A stretch of DNA of 64,000 nucleotides, from assembly GCF_015752155.1 (NCBI RefSeq), contig NZ_JADOVI010000001.1, positions 1-64,000 on the forward strand, in the 5' to 3' direction. The position numbers and the translations under genes are program-made. The notes beneath the pieces were generated by a model. The model was not told the DNA's origin. It was given only the letters and a program-made list of their open reading frames with translations, and made no database searches. Shown here in pieces: positions 38,682-46,911 of this stretch. Origin of the DNA: Cryobacterium sp. MP_M3 (GTDB taxonomy: Bacteria > Actinomycetota > Actinomycetes > Actinomycetales > Microbacteriaceae). Every line of letters begins with the position of its first letter. The first letter of the stretch is position 1.

Positions 38682-40256
38682 ATGAACCAGGCAACGAGCC
38701 AGCCGCAGGCAACGAGCCAGACGCAGGCCGAATCCATGGGCGTTCGGACGCTGTTCACCCGCCCGGAGGGCGTCTCGGCGCGCGCGCGATGGTTGTTCCT
38801 GTGGCTCGTCGTGGCGTCGACGGCGCTCATCCTGCCGCCGATCTTTCTCACCGCGAACGGGGGGCTTCGCGTGCTCGCCCTCGTCTCGACCGCCGGCTTG
38901 TATGCCCTCTGGGTATTCGGCTACCTGCGCCGGCACTCACAGGTGTGGACCTCGGTGGCGGATGCCGTCGGCATGGTGGGATTCGCCGTGGCCTGCCCGG
39001 ACTCCCACGCGATCATGCCCATCCTGTTCAGCGCCGTGTGGTTCCGATCCCTGGTCGGGACCGTCTGGCAGACCGTGGCCCGAGGCGTCATCTACGCGTC
39101 GGCAATCGGGGCGATCATCGCCCTGTGGCCGGTCTTCCACCCGGGCCCGGACCGGCTCGAGCCCTTGTCCTTCGCAGGTTCCCTGCCGACGTTGTTCGTG
39201 ACCATGTTCATCGTGTGGATGCTAGGACAGACCCTGATCAAGCGGGACGAGAGTATTGCCCGGGACAGGATCCTGGCCTCGACCGGCTCCCGGTTTCTCG
39301 GCACTACCGACAGCGCGGTGATCCGCGCGCTCGCCTGGAGCGTTACGGAACAATTCTGCGCAGTGACGCCTGGCCTGGTGGTGCTCCAGGTTCAGTCGAC
39401 AGACGACGGCCTGAGTATAACTGGAGCAGCTGGTCACGTCGGAGTTCTGCCCCTGGTGCTGCCGAGCGTGGTGTTGACCACCCCGACGGACGGCACCTCC
39501 GCGCGTATCCTCGACCCGAGACCGTTGGACGTCGTTGTGGGCGCGTCACTGCGGTGGGATTGCCTGAGCCTCGGCCTGAGCAGTGGGGGCGGCTGGCTGC
39601 TCGTCGGCGCTCCGAGGTCCGTTCCCTCAGAGGCCGTCTTGTCCATCCGCGGCCTGATCGGGCAGGTTTCCCTCGCCATGGGGAACAGCCGGGCGCACCA
39701 CGAACTCGCGACCCAGGCTCGCACTGATTCCCTCACGGGCCTCGACAATCGGGGCTCTTTCACGCGGCAGGTCTCGAGGGGGATCGGCGAGACCGTCAGC
39801 CGTGCTGGAGTGCGAGTGCTCTTCCTCGACCTCGACGATTTCAAGAACGTCAACGACGAGCTGGGACACCGGGCAGGCGACGAACTTCTGGTCGTCGTCG
39901 GCTCGCGACTGCGACGGGGCACTCGCGAGACCGACGTCTGCGCCCGACTCGGCGGGGATGAATTCGCGGTTCTCCTGAAGGACGCGAGCGATCAGGATGC
40001 CATCGAGCTCGCCGAGCGTCTCGTCGCGATGATCGCCGAACCCTTCGTCTTCGACGGACACCCGATCGCGGTCGGCGCGAGCGTCGGGATCTCGTCGGCG
40101 GCGGCGGCCAACGACCTCGAGGACCTGTTGCACCAGGCGGATGTCGCCATGTATGCCGCCAAGGCCGGCGGAAAAGGCCGGGTGGTGGTTTTCGAGCCCG
40201 GGTTACTGCAGCTCGGCCGGACGCTGGGCCGGTCTGGCGCGGCACTCGGCGACTAG
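38682..40256 (+). CDS. Membrane diguanylate cyclase (GGDEF), paralogue 2
   Basis: The 524-aa protein has the same plan as its neighbour and clear similarity throughout: FTRPEGVSARARWLFLWLVVAS, membrane helices to about residue 185, a GAF-like region with GWLLVGAPRSVPSEAVLSIRGL, then GGDEF. The motif is at 424-428 and the I-site RETD at 415-418. A 17-residue Gln/Thr/Ser-rich N-terminus is extra. It makes cyclic di-GMP. The ATG at 38682 is about 10 nt from GGAAGG. The pair arose by tandem duplication that took the leader with it. Confidence 0.93.
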   Translation: MNQATSQPQATSQTQAESMGVRTLFTRPEGVSARARWLFLWLVVASTALILPPIFLTANGGLRVLALVSTAGLYALWVFGYLRRHSQVWTSVADAVGMVGFAVACPDSHAIMPILFSAVWFRSLVGTVWQTVARGVIYASAIGAIIALWPVFHPGPDRLEPLSFAGSLPTLFVTMFIVWMLGQTLIKRDESIARDRILASTGSRFLGTTDSAVIRALAWSVTEQFCAVTPGLVVLQVQSTDDGLSITGAAGHVGVLPLVLPSVVLTTPTDGTSARILDPRPLDVVVGASLRWDCLSLGLSSGGGWLLVGAPRSVPSEAVLSIRGLIGQVSLAMGNSRAHHELATQARTDSLTGLDNRGSFTRQVSRGIGETVSRAGVRVLFLDLDDFKNVNDELGHRAGDELLVVVGSRLRRGTRETDVCARLGGDEFAVLLKDASDQDAIELAERLVAMIAEPFVFDGHPIAVGASVGISSAAAANDLEDLLHQADVAMYAAKAGGKGRVVVFEPGLLQLGRTLGRSGAALGD

Positions 40257-40304
40257 CCGGTTCCCGACGGCCGCCGTGTCACACCCGGCCGGCGCAACCG
40301 GCTG

Positions 40305-40377
40305 TTGACATCCGGCGGTTGACATTCAGTCTGGCGTCGATCTAGTATGGAATCGTTTCCATGGAAACGATTCCATA
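40305..40377 (+). promoter_or_regulatory. rbs promoter with 32-bp palindromic LacI operator
   Basis: A -35 TTGACA (40319-40324; another at 40305-40310) is followed after 18 bp by TAGTAT (40343-40348). From 40346 to 40377 runs a perfect 32-bp palindrome. It is made of two head-to-head copies of a LacI-type site, TGGAATCGTTTCCA and TGGAAACGATTCCA, sharing CCATGG at the join. It overlaps the -10, so RbsR bound here would block its own operon until ribose or a derivative releases it. Confidence 0.88.
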
Positions 40378-40399
40378 CAACACGACGAGGTGACACCCG

Positions 40400-41434
40400 A
40401 TGGTTGCGATCACGATCAAGGACGTGGCGGCGCTCGCCGGCGTCTCGGTGGCGACGGCCTCGCGGGTGCTCTCCGGCAACCCGGCCACCTCACCGGACTC
40501 CCGGGCACGTGTCGCCGCGGCCGTCACCGAACTCGACTACCGGCCCAACGCCCAGGCCCGCGCCCTGCGCTCGACCCGGTCGGACTCGATCGGCCTCCTC
40601 GTCTCCGACGTGCGCAACCCCTTCTTCGCCGACCTGGCCCACACCGTGGAGCAGGCCGCCCTCGCCGCCGGCTATGTCACGCTGCTCGGCAACGCCAATG
40701 AGCGCAAAGAGCAGCAGGACCGATACCTCAACACGCTGATCTCCCGCCGGGTGGACGGCATCATCGTGGCCCCCCTCGGCGACGGCAGCGGCAGCATCCG
40801 TTCGCTCATCACCCGGGAGATCCCCACCGTCTTCGTCGACCGCACCGTGGACGGCCTCGACATCCCGAGCGTGACCACCGACAGTGAGGCCGGCATCCGG
40901 CAGGCCGTTGAGCATCTCGCGGCGGCCGGGCACACCCGGATCGGCTATATCTCCGGACCGCAGGCCACCTCCACCGGCCGGGACCGGTTCGCCGCGTTCA
41001 CCCGGGCGATCGCCGTCGCCGGACTCAGCCAGGATCCCGACCTCGTCTACTTCGGCGACTATCAGGCGGCCAGCGGCTCGGCCGGCGTGCACGCCCTGCT
41101 GCAGCTGCGCGAGCCGCCCACAGCCCTGCTCGCCGCCGACAGCCTGATGGCCGTCGGGGCCATCGCCATCCTGCACAAGCTCGGCCGCCGGATCGGCGCC
41201 GACATCGCGCTGATCGCCTTCGACGACATCGAATGGTTCGCCCTGCTCAACCCCGCGCTGAGCGTGATCTCGCACAGCGTCGAGGAGATGGGCCGGATCG
41301 CCGTGGACATGCTCCTCCAGGTCATCGATGGCGGCCAGCCGGAATCGGTGGTGCTGCCCAGCGAACTGATCGTGCGCGCCTCGTCGTCGACCCCCACCTC
41401 ACCCGCATCCGGGCCCAGCCTAAGGACGAACTGA
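40400..41434 (+). CDS. rbsR: LacI family ribose operon repressor RbsR
   Basis: The 344-aa regulator has the LacI helix-turn-helix TIKDVAALAGVSVATASRVLSG at the N-terminus with the hinge helix NAQARALRS. A periplasmic-binding-like sensor domain follows, GLLVSDVRNPFFADLAHTVEQAA, ending with IAFDDIEWFALLNPALSVISH. It heads the rbs genes and lies 22 bp behind its operator, so it should autoregulate the operon in response to ribose. The ATG at 40400 has GAGGTG upstream. The name rests on context; the sensor itself does not prove ribose. Confidence 0.9.
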   Translation: MVAITIKDVAALAGVSVATASRVLSGNPATSPDSRARVAAAVTELDYRPNAQARALRSTRSDSIGLLVSDVRNPFFADLAHTVEQAALAAGYVTLLGNANERKEQQDRYLNTLISRRVDGIIVAPLGDGSGSIRSLITREIPTVFVDRTVDGLDIPSVTTDSEAGIRQAVEHLAAAGHTRIGYISGPQATSTGRDRFAAFTRAIAVAGLSQDPDLVYFGDYQAASGSAGVHALLQLREPPTALLAADSLMAVGAIAILHKLGRRIGADIALIAFDDIEWFALLNPALSVISHSVEEMGRIAVDMLLQVIDGGQPESVVLPSELIVRASSSTPTSPASGPSLRTN

Positions 41435-41435
41435 A

Positions 41436-42956
41436 ATGAGCCAACAACCACTCGTCACCCTGCAGAACGTGGGCAAGACGTTCGGCCCGGTCACGGTCAT
41501 CAAGGACGTCACCGTGAGCGTCTACGCCGGCAAGGTGCAGGTACTGCTCGGTGAGAACGGCGCCGGCAAGTCGACCCTGATCAAGATGATGGCCGGCGTC
41601 TACCAGCCCGATGCCGGCCGGATCGTCGTCGACGGCAAGACCGTCACACTGCCGACCACCCGGGCCGCCGAGGAGCTCGGCATCGCCACCATCCACCAGG
41701 AACTCAACCTGGTGCCCACCATGAGCATCGCCGAGAACGTGATGCTGGGGCGGATGCCGACCAAGCACGGCATGGTCGACCGCAGCGCCCTCCGCAACCG
41801 GGCCCGCGCCGCTCTCTCCCTGATCGGCCTCGACATCGACGTCGACACCCTGGTCGGGGAGCTCGGCATCGCCCGGCAGCAGCTCGTGGAGATCGCCAAG
41901 GCGCTCAGCATCAACGCCCGCATCCTCATCCTGGACGAGCCGACCGCGGCCCTGACCCGGCACGAGACCGAGAGCCTGTTCGCCGTGATGGCCGACCTGC
42001 GCAGCCGCGGCGTCGGGATGCTCTTCATCAGCCACCACCTCGACGAGATCGCCGAGGTCGGCGACACCGTGACCGTGCTCCGCGACGGCGAGTTCATCGC
42101 CGAGGTGCCGGCCTCCACCCCCGAGGACGAACTCGTCAAGCTGATGGTCGGCCGGAGCATCGAGGACCAGTATCCTCGCAGCACCGGCGCCGCCGCCCAG
42201 CCCGCCGGGACCCAACCCGCCGAGATCCTCGCGGTCGAACACCTCAGCTCGAACGGGCAATTCTCGGACATCTCCTTCACCGTGCGCGCCGGCGAGGTGC
42301 TCGGCATCGCCGGTCTGGTCGGTGCGGGCCGCACCGAGCTGATCCGCGCCATCGCCGGCGCAGACCACTACGACTCCGGCACCGTCACCGTGCGCGGCAG
42401 GGCGCTGCCCAAGGGCAACATCCAGGCCGCGATCAAGGCCGGCATCGGGCACGTCCCCGAGGACCGCAAGGGGCAGGGCCTCGTGACGGGTGCCTCGGTC
42501 AACGACAACCTCGGCTACGCCACCCTCGCCTCCACCGCCCGGCTCGGCCTGGCCGACTTCGCCGGCCAGCGCAGCCGGGCCCAGGCGGTCGCGACGAAAC
42601 TGCGCATCCGGATGCACACCATCGACCAGGCGGTCGGCGCCCTCTCCGGCGGCAACCAGCAGAAGGCGGTCTTCGGCCGCTGGATCATCGCCGCCTCCAC
42701 CGTGCTCCTGCTCGACGAACCCACCCGTGGAGTCGACGTCGGCGCGAAGGTCGAGATCTACGAGCTGATGAACGCGATCACCGCGGCCGGCGGCGCGATC
42801 GTCATGGTCTCCAGCGAACTTCCCGAGATCCTCGGGATGAGCGATCGCATCCTCGTGATGCGCGACGGCAAGCTGGCCGGCGAACTCACCGCGGCCGAGG
42901 CCACCCAGGACGCAGTAATGACACTCGCCGCCCGCGATGTCGACGAGAAGAACTGA
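41436..42956 (+). CDS. rbsA: Ribose ABC transporter ATP-binding protein RbsA
   Basis: The 506-aa protein has two fused ABC domains as in all sugar importers of the CUT2 class. The first has Walker A GENGAGKS (39-46), the atypical signature region LGIARQQLVEIAKAL, and Walker B ILILDEPTAAL. The second has a degenerate P-loop (GLVGAGRTEL), the strong signature LSGGNQQKAVFGRW and LLLDEPTRGVDVGAK. It powers uptake through RbsC. It begins 1 bp after the rbsR stop (TGAAATG), with AAGGA upstream, so it is translated from the same message. Confidence 0.94.
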   Translation: MSQQPLVTLQNVGKTFGPVTVIKDVTVSVYAGKVQVLLGENGAGKSTLIKMMAGVYQPDAGRIVVDGKTVTLPTTRAAEELGIATIHQELNLVPTMSIAENVMLGRMPTKHGMVDRSALRNRARAALSLIGLDIDVDTLVGELGIARQQLVEIAKALSINARILILDEPTAALTRHETESLFAVMADLRSRGVGMLFISHHLDEIAEVGDTVTVLRDGEFIAEVPASTPEDELVKLMVGRSIEDQYPRSTGAAAQPAGTQPAEILAVEHLSSNGQFSDISFTVRAGEVLGIAGLVGAGRTELIRAIAGADHYDSGTVTVRGRALPKGNIQAAIKAGIGHVPEDRKGQGLVTGASVNDNLGYATLASTARLGLADFAGQRSRAQAVATKLRIRMHTIDQAVGALSGGNQQKAVFGRWIIAASTVLLLDEPTRGVDVGAKVEIYELMNAITAAGGAIVMVSSELPEILGMSDRILVMRDGKLAGELTAAEATQDAVMTLAARDVDEKN

Positions 42957-42974
42957 AAGAAAAGGGATCCACGC

Positions 42975-43946
42975 ATGTCAACGACAACCCAGCCCGCAAC
43001 GAGGCGCGGCTTCGACTACAAGAAGTTCCTCGCCAACAACGGCGCCCTGGTCGGCCTCGTGGTGCTCTGCATCGCGCTGTTCATCGCGACCCCCGACTTC
43101 CTGACCGGGCAGAACCTGCTCAACATCGGCATCCAGGTCTCCACCGTGGCCGTGCTGGCCTTCGGCATGACGTTCGTCATCGTCGCCGGCGGGATCGACC
43201 TGTCGGTCGGCGCCGTCGCGGCCCTCTCGGCGATGGTGTCGAGCTGGCTGTTCGTCAGCGCCGGCCTTCCCGGCTGGCTCGCCCTCGTCGGCGGACTCGT
43301 CGCCGGCCTGCTCGCCGGCGTGGTCAACGGCCTTGCCAACGCCTACGGCAAGCTGCCCAGCTTCATCGCCACCCTCGCCATGCTCAGCGTCGCCCGCGGA
43401 CTGACCCTGGTCATCTCCGACGGCCGCCCGATCAAGACGCCCGCGGAAGTCTCCTTCCTCGGTGGAAACCTGGGTCCCGTGCCGATGCCCATCGTGGTGC
43501 TCCTGGTGGCCGCCCTGGTCGCGTCGTTCCTGCTCAACCGCACCGTCATCGGCCGCTCGATGTATGCCGTCGGCGGCAACGCGGAGGCGGCGCGCCTGTC
43601 CGGACTGCCGGTCAAACGCATCCTCGTCACCGTGTTCGCCCTCGCCGGACTCTTCGCGGCGCTGGCCGGGCTGCTGCTGGCTGGCCGCCTCGACTCCGCC
43701 CAGCCCCAGGCCGCGGCGGGCTACGAACTCGACGCCATCGCCGCGGTCGTCATCGGCGGTGCCTCGCTCTCCGGCGGGCTCGGCAAGATCTCGGGCACCT
43801 TCGTCGGCGCCCTCGTGCTCGTGGTCATCCGCAACGGCCTCAACCTGCTCAACGTCACCTCGTTCTGGCAGCAGGTCGTGATCGGCCTCGTGATCGCCCT
43901 CGCCGTCGGCGTCGACGTGCTGCGCCGCAAGACCCGCAACAGCTGA
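42975..43946 (+). CDS. rbsC: Ribose ABC transporter permease RbsC
   Basis: The 323-aa membrane protein has about ten helices of the CUT2 permease family. Typical segments are FVIVAGGIDLSVGAVAALSAMVSSW, the cytoplasmic coupling stretch SMYAVGGNAEAARLSGLPVKRI, and AGYELDAIAAVVIGGASLSGGLGKISGTFVGAL. It forms the channel for ribose with RbsA and RbsB. It starts 18 bp after rbsA, with an AAAGGGAT ribosome site. Confidence 0.94.
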   Translation: MSTTTQPATRRGFDYKKFLANNGALVGLVVLCIALFIATPDFLTGQNLLNIGIQVSTVAVLAFGMTFVIVAGGIDLSVGAVAALSAMVSSWLFVSAGLPGWLALVGGLVAGLLAGVVNGLANAYGKLPSFIATLAMLSVARGLTLVISDGRPIKTPAEVSFLGGNLGPVPMPIVVLLVAALVASFLLNRTVIGRSMYAVGGNAEAARLSGLPVKRILVTVFALAGLFAALAGLLLAGRLDSAQPQAAAGYELDAIAAVVIGGASLSGGLGKISGTFVGALVLVVIRNGLNLLNVTSFWQQVVIGLVIALAVGVDVLRRKTRNS

Positions 43947-44001
43947 GCCGTCCCGCTCACTCCCTCACATCACCACCCGCCCCACCAACAAAGGAAAAAC
44001 A

Positions 44002-44946
44002 ATGAAGTCCTCCTCATTCCGCAAGATCGCCGCACTTACCGCCACCGCGGCCCTGATCCTCACGGGCACGACCGCCTGCGGCCGTGGCGGCGGAGACGCG
44101 GCCGGCAGCACCAAGATCGTGATGGCCATCTCCACCCTGAACAACCCGTTCTTCGTCGAACTGCGGGACGGCGCCCAGGCGGCCGCCAAGACCGCCGGCG
44201 TGCAATTGAACATCGTCGACGCCCAGAACGACTCGGCCACCCAGGCCAACCAGCTGGCCACCGCGGCCGCCGGCGCCACCAAGGCTGTCATCGTCAACCC
44301 GGTCGACTCGGATGCCGCGGCCTCCGCCGTCAAGGCGCTGACCAAGGCCAACATCCCGGTCATCGCCGTCGACCGCACCGTCAACGGAGCCGATCTGACC
44401 TCCCTCGTCGCGAGCGACAACGTCGCCGGCGGACGGCAGGCCGCCGACGAGCTCGCCAAGTCGATGGGCGAGAAGGGCAGCGTCATCGCCCTGCAGGGCG
44501 TCTCCGGCACCTCCGCCAGCCGTGACCGCGGCGCCGGGTTCGAGGAAGGCATGAAGGCCTACCCGAACATCACGGTCGTCGCCAAGCAGACCGCGAACTT
44601 CGACCGCGCCGCCGCCCTCGACGTGACCACGAACCTCATGCAGGCGCACCCCGAGGTGACCGGGCTGTTCGCCGAGAACGATGAGATGGCCCTCGGCGCA
44701 GTCCAGGCCCTCGGCTCCCGCGCCGGCACGGAAGTCATGGTCGTCGGCTTCGACGGCACCGCCGACGGCCTCGCCGCCATCAAGAAGGGCACCCTCGTCG
44801 CGACCATCGCGCAGCAGCCGGCCGAACTGGGCAAGCTCGCCGTCGAACTCGCCGTCAAGGCCATCAAGGGCACCAAGGTCGACAAGACCGTCCCCGTCGA
44901 GGTCGTCTCCGTCACGAAGACGAACGTGGGCGACTTCGCCAAGTGA
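44002..44946 (+). CDS. rbsB: Ribose-binding lipoprotein RbsB
   Basis: The 314-aa protein has a lipoprotein signal (KIAALTATAALILTGTTAC) with the lipid cysteine at residue 26. A type I periplasmic-binding fold follows: IVMAISTLNNPFFVELRDGAQAAAK, VIVNPVDSDAAASAVKAL, VIAVDRTVNG, TGLFAENDEMALGAVQALG and VVGFDGTADGLAAIKKG. It captures ribose outside the cell and delivers it to RbsC. The ATG at 44002 has AAAGGAAA upstream. Its stop overlaps the rbsK start by 4 bp. Confidence 0.94.
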   Translation: MKSSSFRKIAALTATAALILTGTTACGRGGGDAAGSTKIVMAISTLNNPFFVELRDGAQAAAKTAGVQLNIVDAQNDSATQANQLATAAAGATKAVIVNPVDSDAAASAVKALTKANIPVIAVDRTVNGADLTSLVASDNVAGGRQAADELAKSMGEKGSVIALQGVSGTSASRDRGAGFEEGMKAYPNITVVAKQTANFDRAAALDVTTNLMQAHPEVTGLFAENDEMALGAVQALGSRAGTEVMVVGFDGTADGLAAIKKGTLVATIAQQPAELGKLAVELAVKAIKGTKVDKTVPVEVVSVTKTNVGDFAK

Positions 44947-45866
44947 GCTCCTCCACAGCATCAGTGGTCGTCGTCGGATCGATCAACGTCGACCAGCTGA
45001 TCACCATCGAACGCCACCCACTGCCCGGTGAGACCCTGATCGGGAAGTCGATGGAGTTCCTCCCCGGCGGCAAGGGCGCCAACCAGGCGGTCGCCGCCGC
45101 CCAGCTGGGTGCCGTCGTGAGCCTGGTCGGCGCCGTCGGCCAGGATGCGCAGGCCTCGGTCGCCACCGCGATCCTCACCCGCGCGGGTGTCGGCCAGGCG
45201 GGCGTGCACGCCGTCGACGGCCCGACCGGTCTCGCGCTGGTGACCGTGGCCGACGACGGGGAGAACACCATCGTCGTCATCCCCGGCGCCAACGCTCACC
45301 TGGGCGCGGATGCCGTCACGGCCCATGCCGCCGAGATCGCCGCGGCCGCCGTGGTCGTGCTGCAGGGCGAGATCCCGGCCGCCGGCATCGACACCGCGGC
45401 CCGTCTCGCCACGGGACGGGTGGTGCTGAACCTCGCGCCGGTCATCCCCGTGGCCGCCGAGACGATCCGGCGCGCCGATCCCCTCGTGGTCAACGAGCAC
45501 GAGGCTGCCCTCGTGCTCGCCCAGGTCGACCCCGGTGCGGGAATCCCCACGGCGGACGAAGACCTGGTGGCCCGCCTGCGCGCCTGGGGTGTGGCATCCG
45601 TGGTGCTCACCCGCGGCGCGAAGGGGGCGATCTGCTCCGACGCGAGCGGCACGACCAGCGTGCCGTCGCCGGTGGTGTCCGCGGTGGACTCCTCCGGCGC
45701 CGGCGACGCGTTCGTCGGTGCGCTGAGCGCCCGGCTGGCGGCCGGAGCCTCGCTGCTGGACGCGGCACGGTTCGCCGTGCGGGTCGGCGCCTTCGCGGTG
45801 CAGGACCGTGGCACCCAGACGTCGTACCCGACCCTGGCCGACACCCTGCCGGAGGTGCTCGCATGA
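44943..45866 (+). CDS. rbsK: Ribokinase RbsK
   Basis: The 307-aa PfkB-family kinase phosphorylates D-ribose to ribose 5-phosphate. The sugar-binding segment is VVVGSINVDQLITIERHPLPGETLIG and GGKGANQAVAAAQLGA. The catalytic region is DSSGAGDAFVGALSARLA with the base Asp and anion hole. The GTG start overlaps the rbsB stop (GTGA), and its own stop overlaps rbsD (ATGA), so translation of the last three genes is coupled. Confidence 0.94.
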   Translation: MSSSTASVVVVGSINVDQLITIERHPLPGETLIGKSMEFLPGGKGANQAVAAAQLGAVVSLVGAVGQDAQASVATAILTRAGVGQAGVHAVDGPTGLALVTVADDGENTIVVIPGANAHLGADAVTAHAAEIAAAAVVVLQGEIPAAGIDTAARLATGRVVLNLAPVIPVAAETIRRADPLVVNEHEAALVLAQVDPGAGIPTADEDLVARLRAWGVASVVLTRGAKGAICSDASGTTSVPSPVVSAVDSSGAGDAFVGALSARLAAGASLLDAARFAVRVGAFAVQDRGTQTSYPTLADTLPEVLA

Positions 45867-46246
45867 AGCGCGGCGGCATCCTGAACGCCGAGCTGTCGGG
45901 GGCCATCGCGCGGCTCGGGCACACCGACCTGGTGCTGCTCGCGGACTGCGGGATGCCCATCCCGCGCGGCGTGCCGGTGATCGACCTGGCCCTCGTGCAC
46001 GGCGTGCCGCGGTTCGAGCAGGTGCTCGACGCGCTGCTCGGCGAGCTGGTCGTGCAGCACTGCATCGCGGCCGACGAGGCGCACGGGGCCCCGGCCGGGG
46101 CCTGGCTGGCCGACCGGTTCGACGAGATCGAGTACATCAGCCACGAGAAGCTGAAGGACCTCTCCGCCTCGGCGAAGCTGTTCATCCGCACCGGCGAGGC
46201 CACCCCGTTCGCCAACGCGGCGCTGGTCTGCGGCGTCTCGTTCTGA
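45863..46246 (+). CDS. rbsD: D-ribose pyranase RbsD
   Basis: The 127-aa protein interconverts beta-pyranose and beta-furanose forms of ribose, giving the form that RbsK uses. Conserved residues are His20 in RLGHTD, Asp28 in LADCGMPIP, and the C-terminal FIRTGEATPFANAALVCGVSF. It is a small toroidal oligomer in the cytosol. It is the last gene of the operon, translationally coupled to rbsK. Confidence 0.93.
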   Translation: MKRGGILNAELSGAIARLGHTDLVLLADCGMPIPRGVPVIDLALVHGVPRFEQVLDALLGELVVQHCIAADEAHGAPAGAWLADRFDEIEYISHEKLKDLSASAKLFIRTGEATPFANAALVCGVSF

Positions 46247-46250
46247 CGCT

Positions 46251-46316
46251 CGCGGCTCAGGTTGGGGAAGGCGGCTCAGGGAGGACCCTGCGCCCGCTTC
46301 CCCAACCTGAGCCGCG
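46251..46316. terminator. Long inverted repeat behind the rbs operon
   Basis: Arms of 20 bp (46251-46270 and 46297-46316, CGCGGCTCAGGTTGGGGAAG and its complement) are perfect. They start 4 bp after the rbsD stop. There is no T-run; it probably ends the operon and lies just before the pdxH promoter. Confidence 0.8.
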
Positions 46317-46332
46317 ACCGGCGTGCCCGGAG

Positions 46333-46338
46333 TAGGCT
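46333..46338 (+). promoter_or_regulatory. TAGGCT -10 box of leaderless pdxH-like gene
   Basis: TAGGCT is 6 nt before the ATG at 46345. It is the same arrangement as at 17336, 30500 and 61441. Confidence 0.6.
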
Positions 46339-46344
46339 CGCCGG

Positions 46345-46872
46345 ATGACTGAAGCCTTCCGCCGCCGGCTGCGCGCCCTGCCGGATTTTCCGAGCGACCT
46401 GCCCGTGTTCGACCCGGCGACCGCGCCGGACGACCCGACGGTGTTGTTCAAGGAGTGGTTCGAGGACGCCCTCGCCGCGGGCGTCCCGCAGCCTCACGCG
46501 TTCAGTCTCGCCACGGTCGGCCCGGCGGGCATGCCGTCCTCCCGGATGCTGATCCTCAAGAACCTGGATGCCCGGGGCTGGCAGTTCGCGTCGGCGCGTA
46601 CCTCCCGCAAGGGTCGCGAACTCGGCGAGAACCCACAGGCCGCGATGAACTTCTACTGGTCGCGCCTCGGCCGGCAGGTGCGCGTGCTCGGACCGGTCTC
46701 CGAGCTCTCGGCGGAGGCATCCGCCCTCGACTGGGCCGAGCGTCCGGCGGCGGACGGCGGCGCCAACCCGGCCTGGCAGCTCTACGCCCTGCGCCCGGTC
46801 GAGATCGAGTTCTGGCAGGCCAGCGTCGACCGCAACCACGTGCGGCACCGCTACGAGCTGTCCGCCGGCTGA
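46345..46872 (+). CDS. Pyridoxamine 5'-phosphate oxidase-like protein, shortened
   Basis: The 175-aa protein has the PNPOx split-barrel: PHAFSLATVGPAGMPSSRMLILKNLDARGWQFAS, SRKGRELGENPQAAMNFYW (FMN phosphate site), RQVRVLGPVSELSAE, and the C-terminal dimerisation motif VEIEFWQASVDRNHVRHRYEL. True PdxH is about 210-220 aa. Here about 35 residues between the SAE segment and the EIEFWQ motif are missing, including the usual GSWASxQS substrate loop. It may oxidise pyridoxamine phosphate poorly or act on another flavin substrate. The mRNA appears leaderless. It converges on the GT2 gene. Confidence 0.85.
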   Translation: MTEAFRRRLRALPDFPSDLPVFDPATAPDDPTVLFKEWFEDALAAGVPQPHAFSLATVGPAGMPSSRMLILKNLDARGWQFASARTSRKGRELGENPQAAMNFYWSRLGRQVRVLGPVSELSAEASALDWAERPAADGGANPAWQLYALRPVEIEFWQASVDRNHVRHRYELSAG

Positions 46873-46876
46873 ACCG

Positions 46877-46908
46877 GGGAACAGACCGGGCAGGGGAACA
46901 GTCCGGGC
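46877..46908. repeat. Direct repeat GGGGAACAG(A/T)CCGGGC (family B motif)
   Basis: Two 16-bp copies lie 17-18 bp apart between the stops of the convergent pdxH-like and GT2 genes. The motif recurs inverted in the element at 22015-22080 and in part near 62407. Confidence 0.8.
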
Positions 46909-46911
46909 CGG

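Noticed and set aside
36943-40256. Assembly duplication of one GGDEF gene
   Set aside because: The two copies differ at many positions throughout, including their leaders and N-termini, so they are true paralogues.
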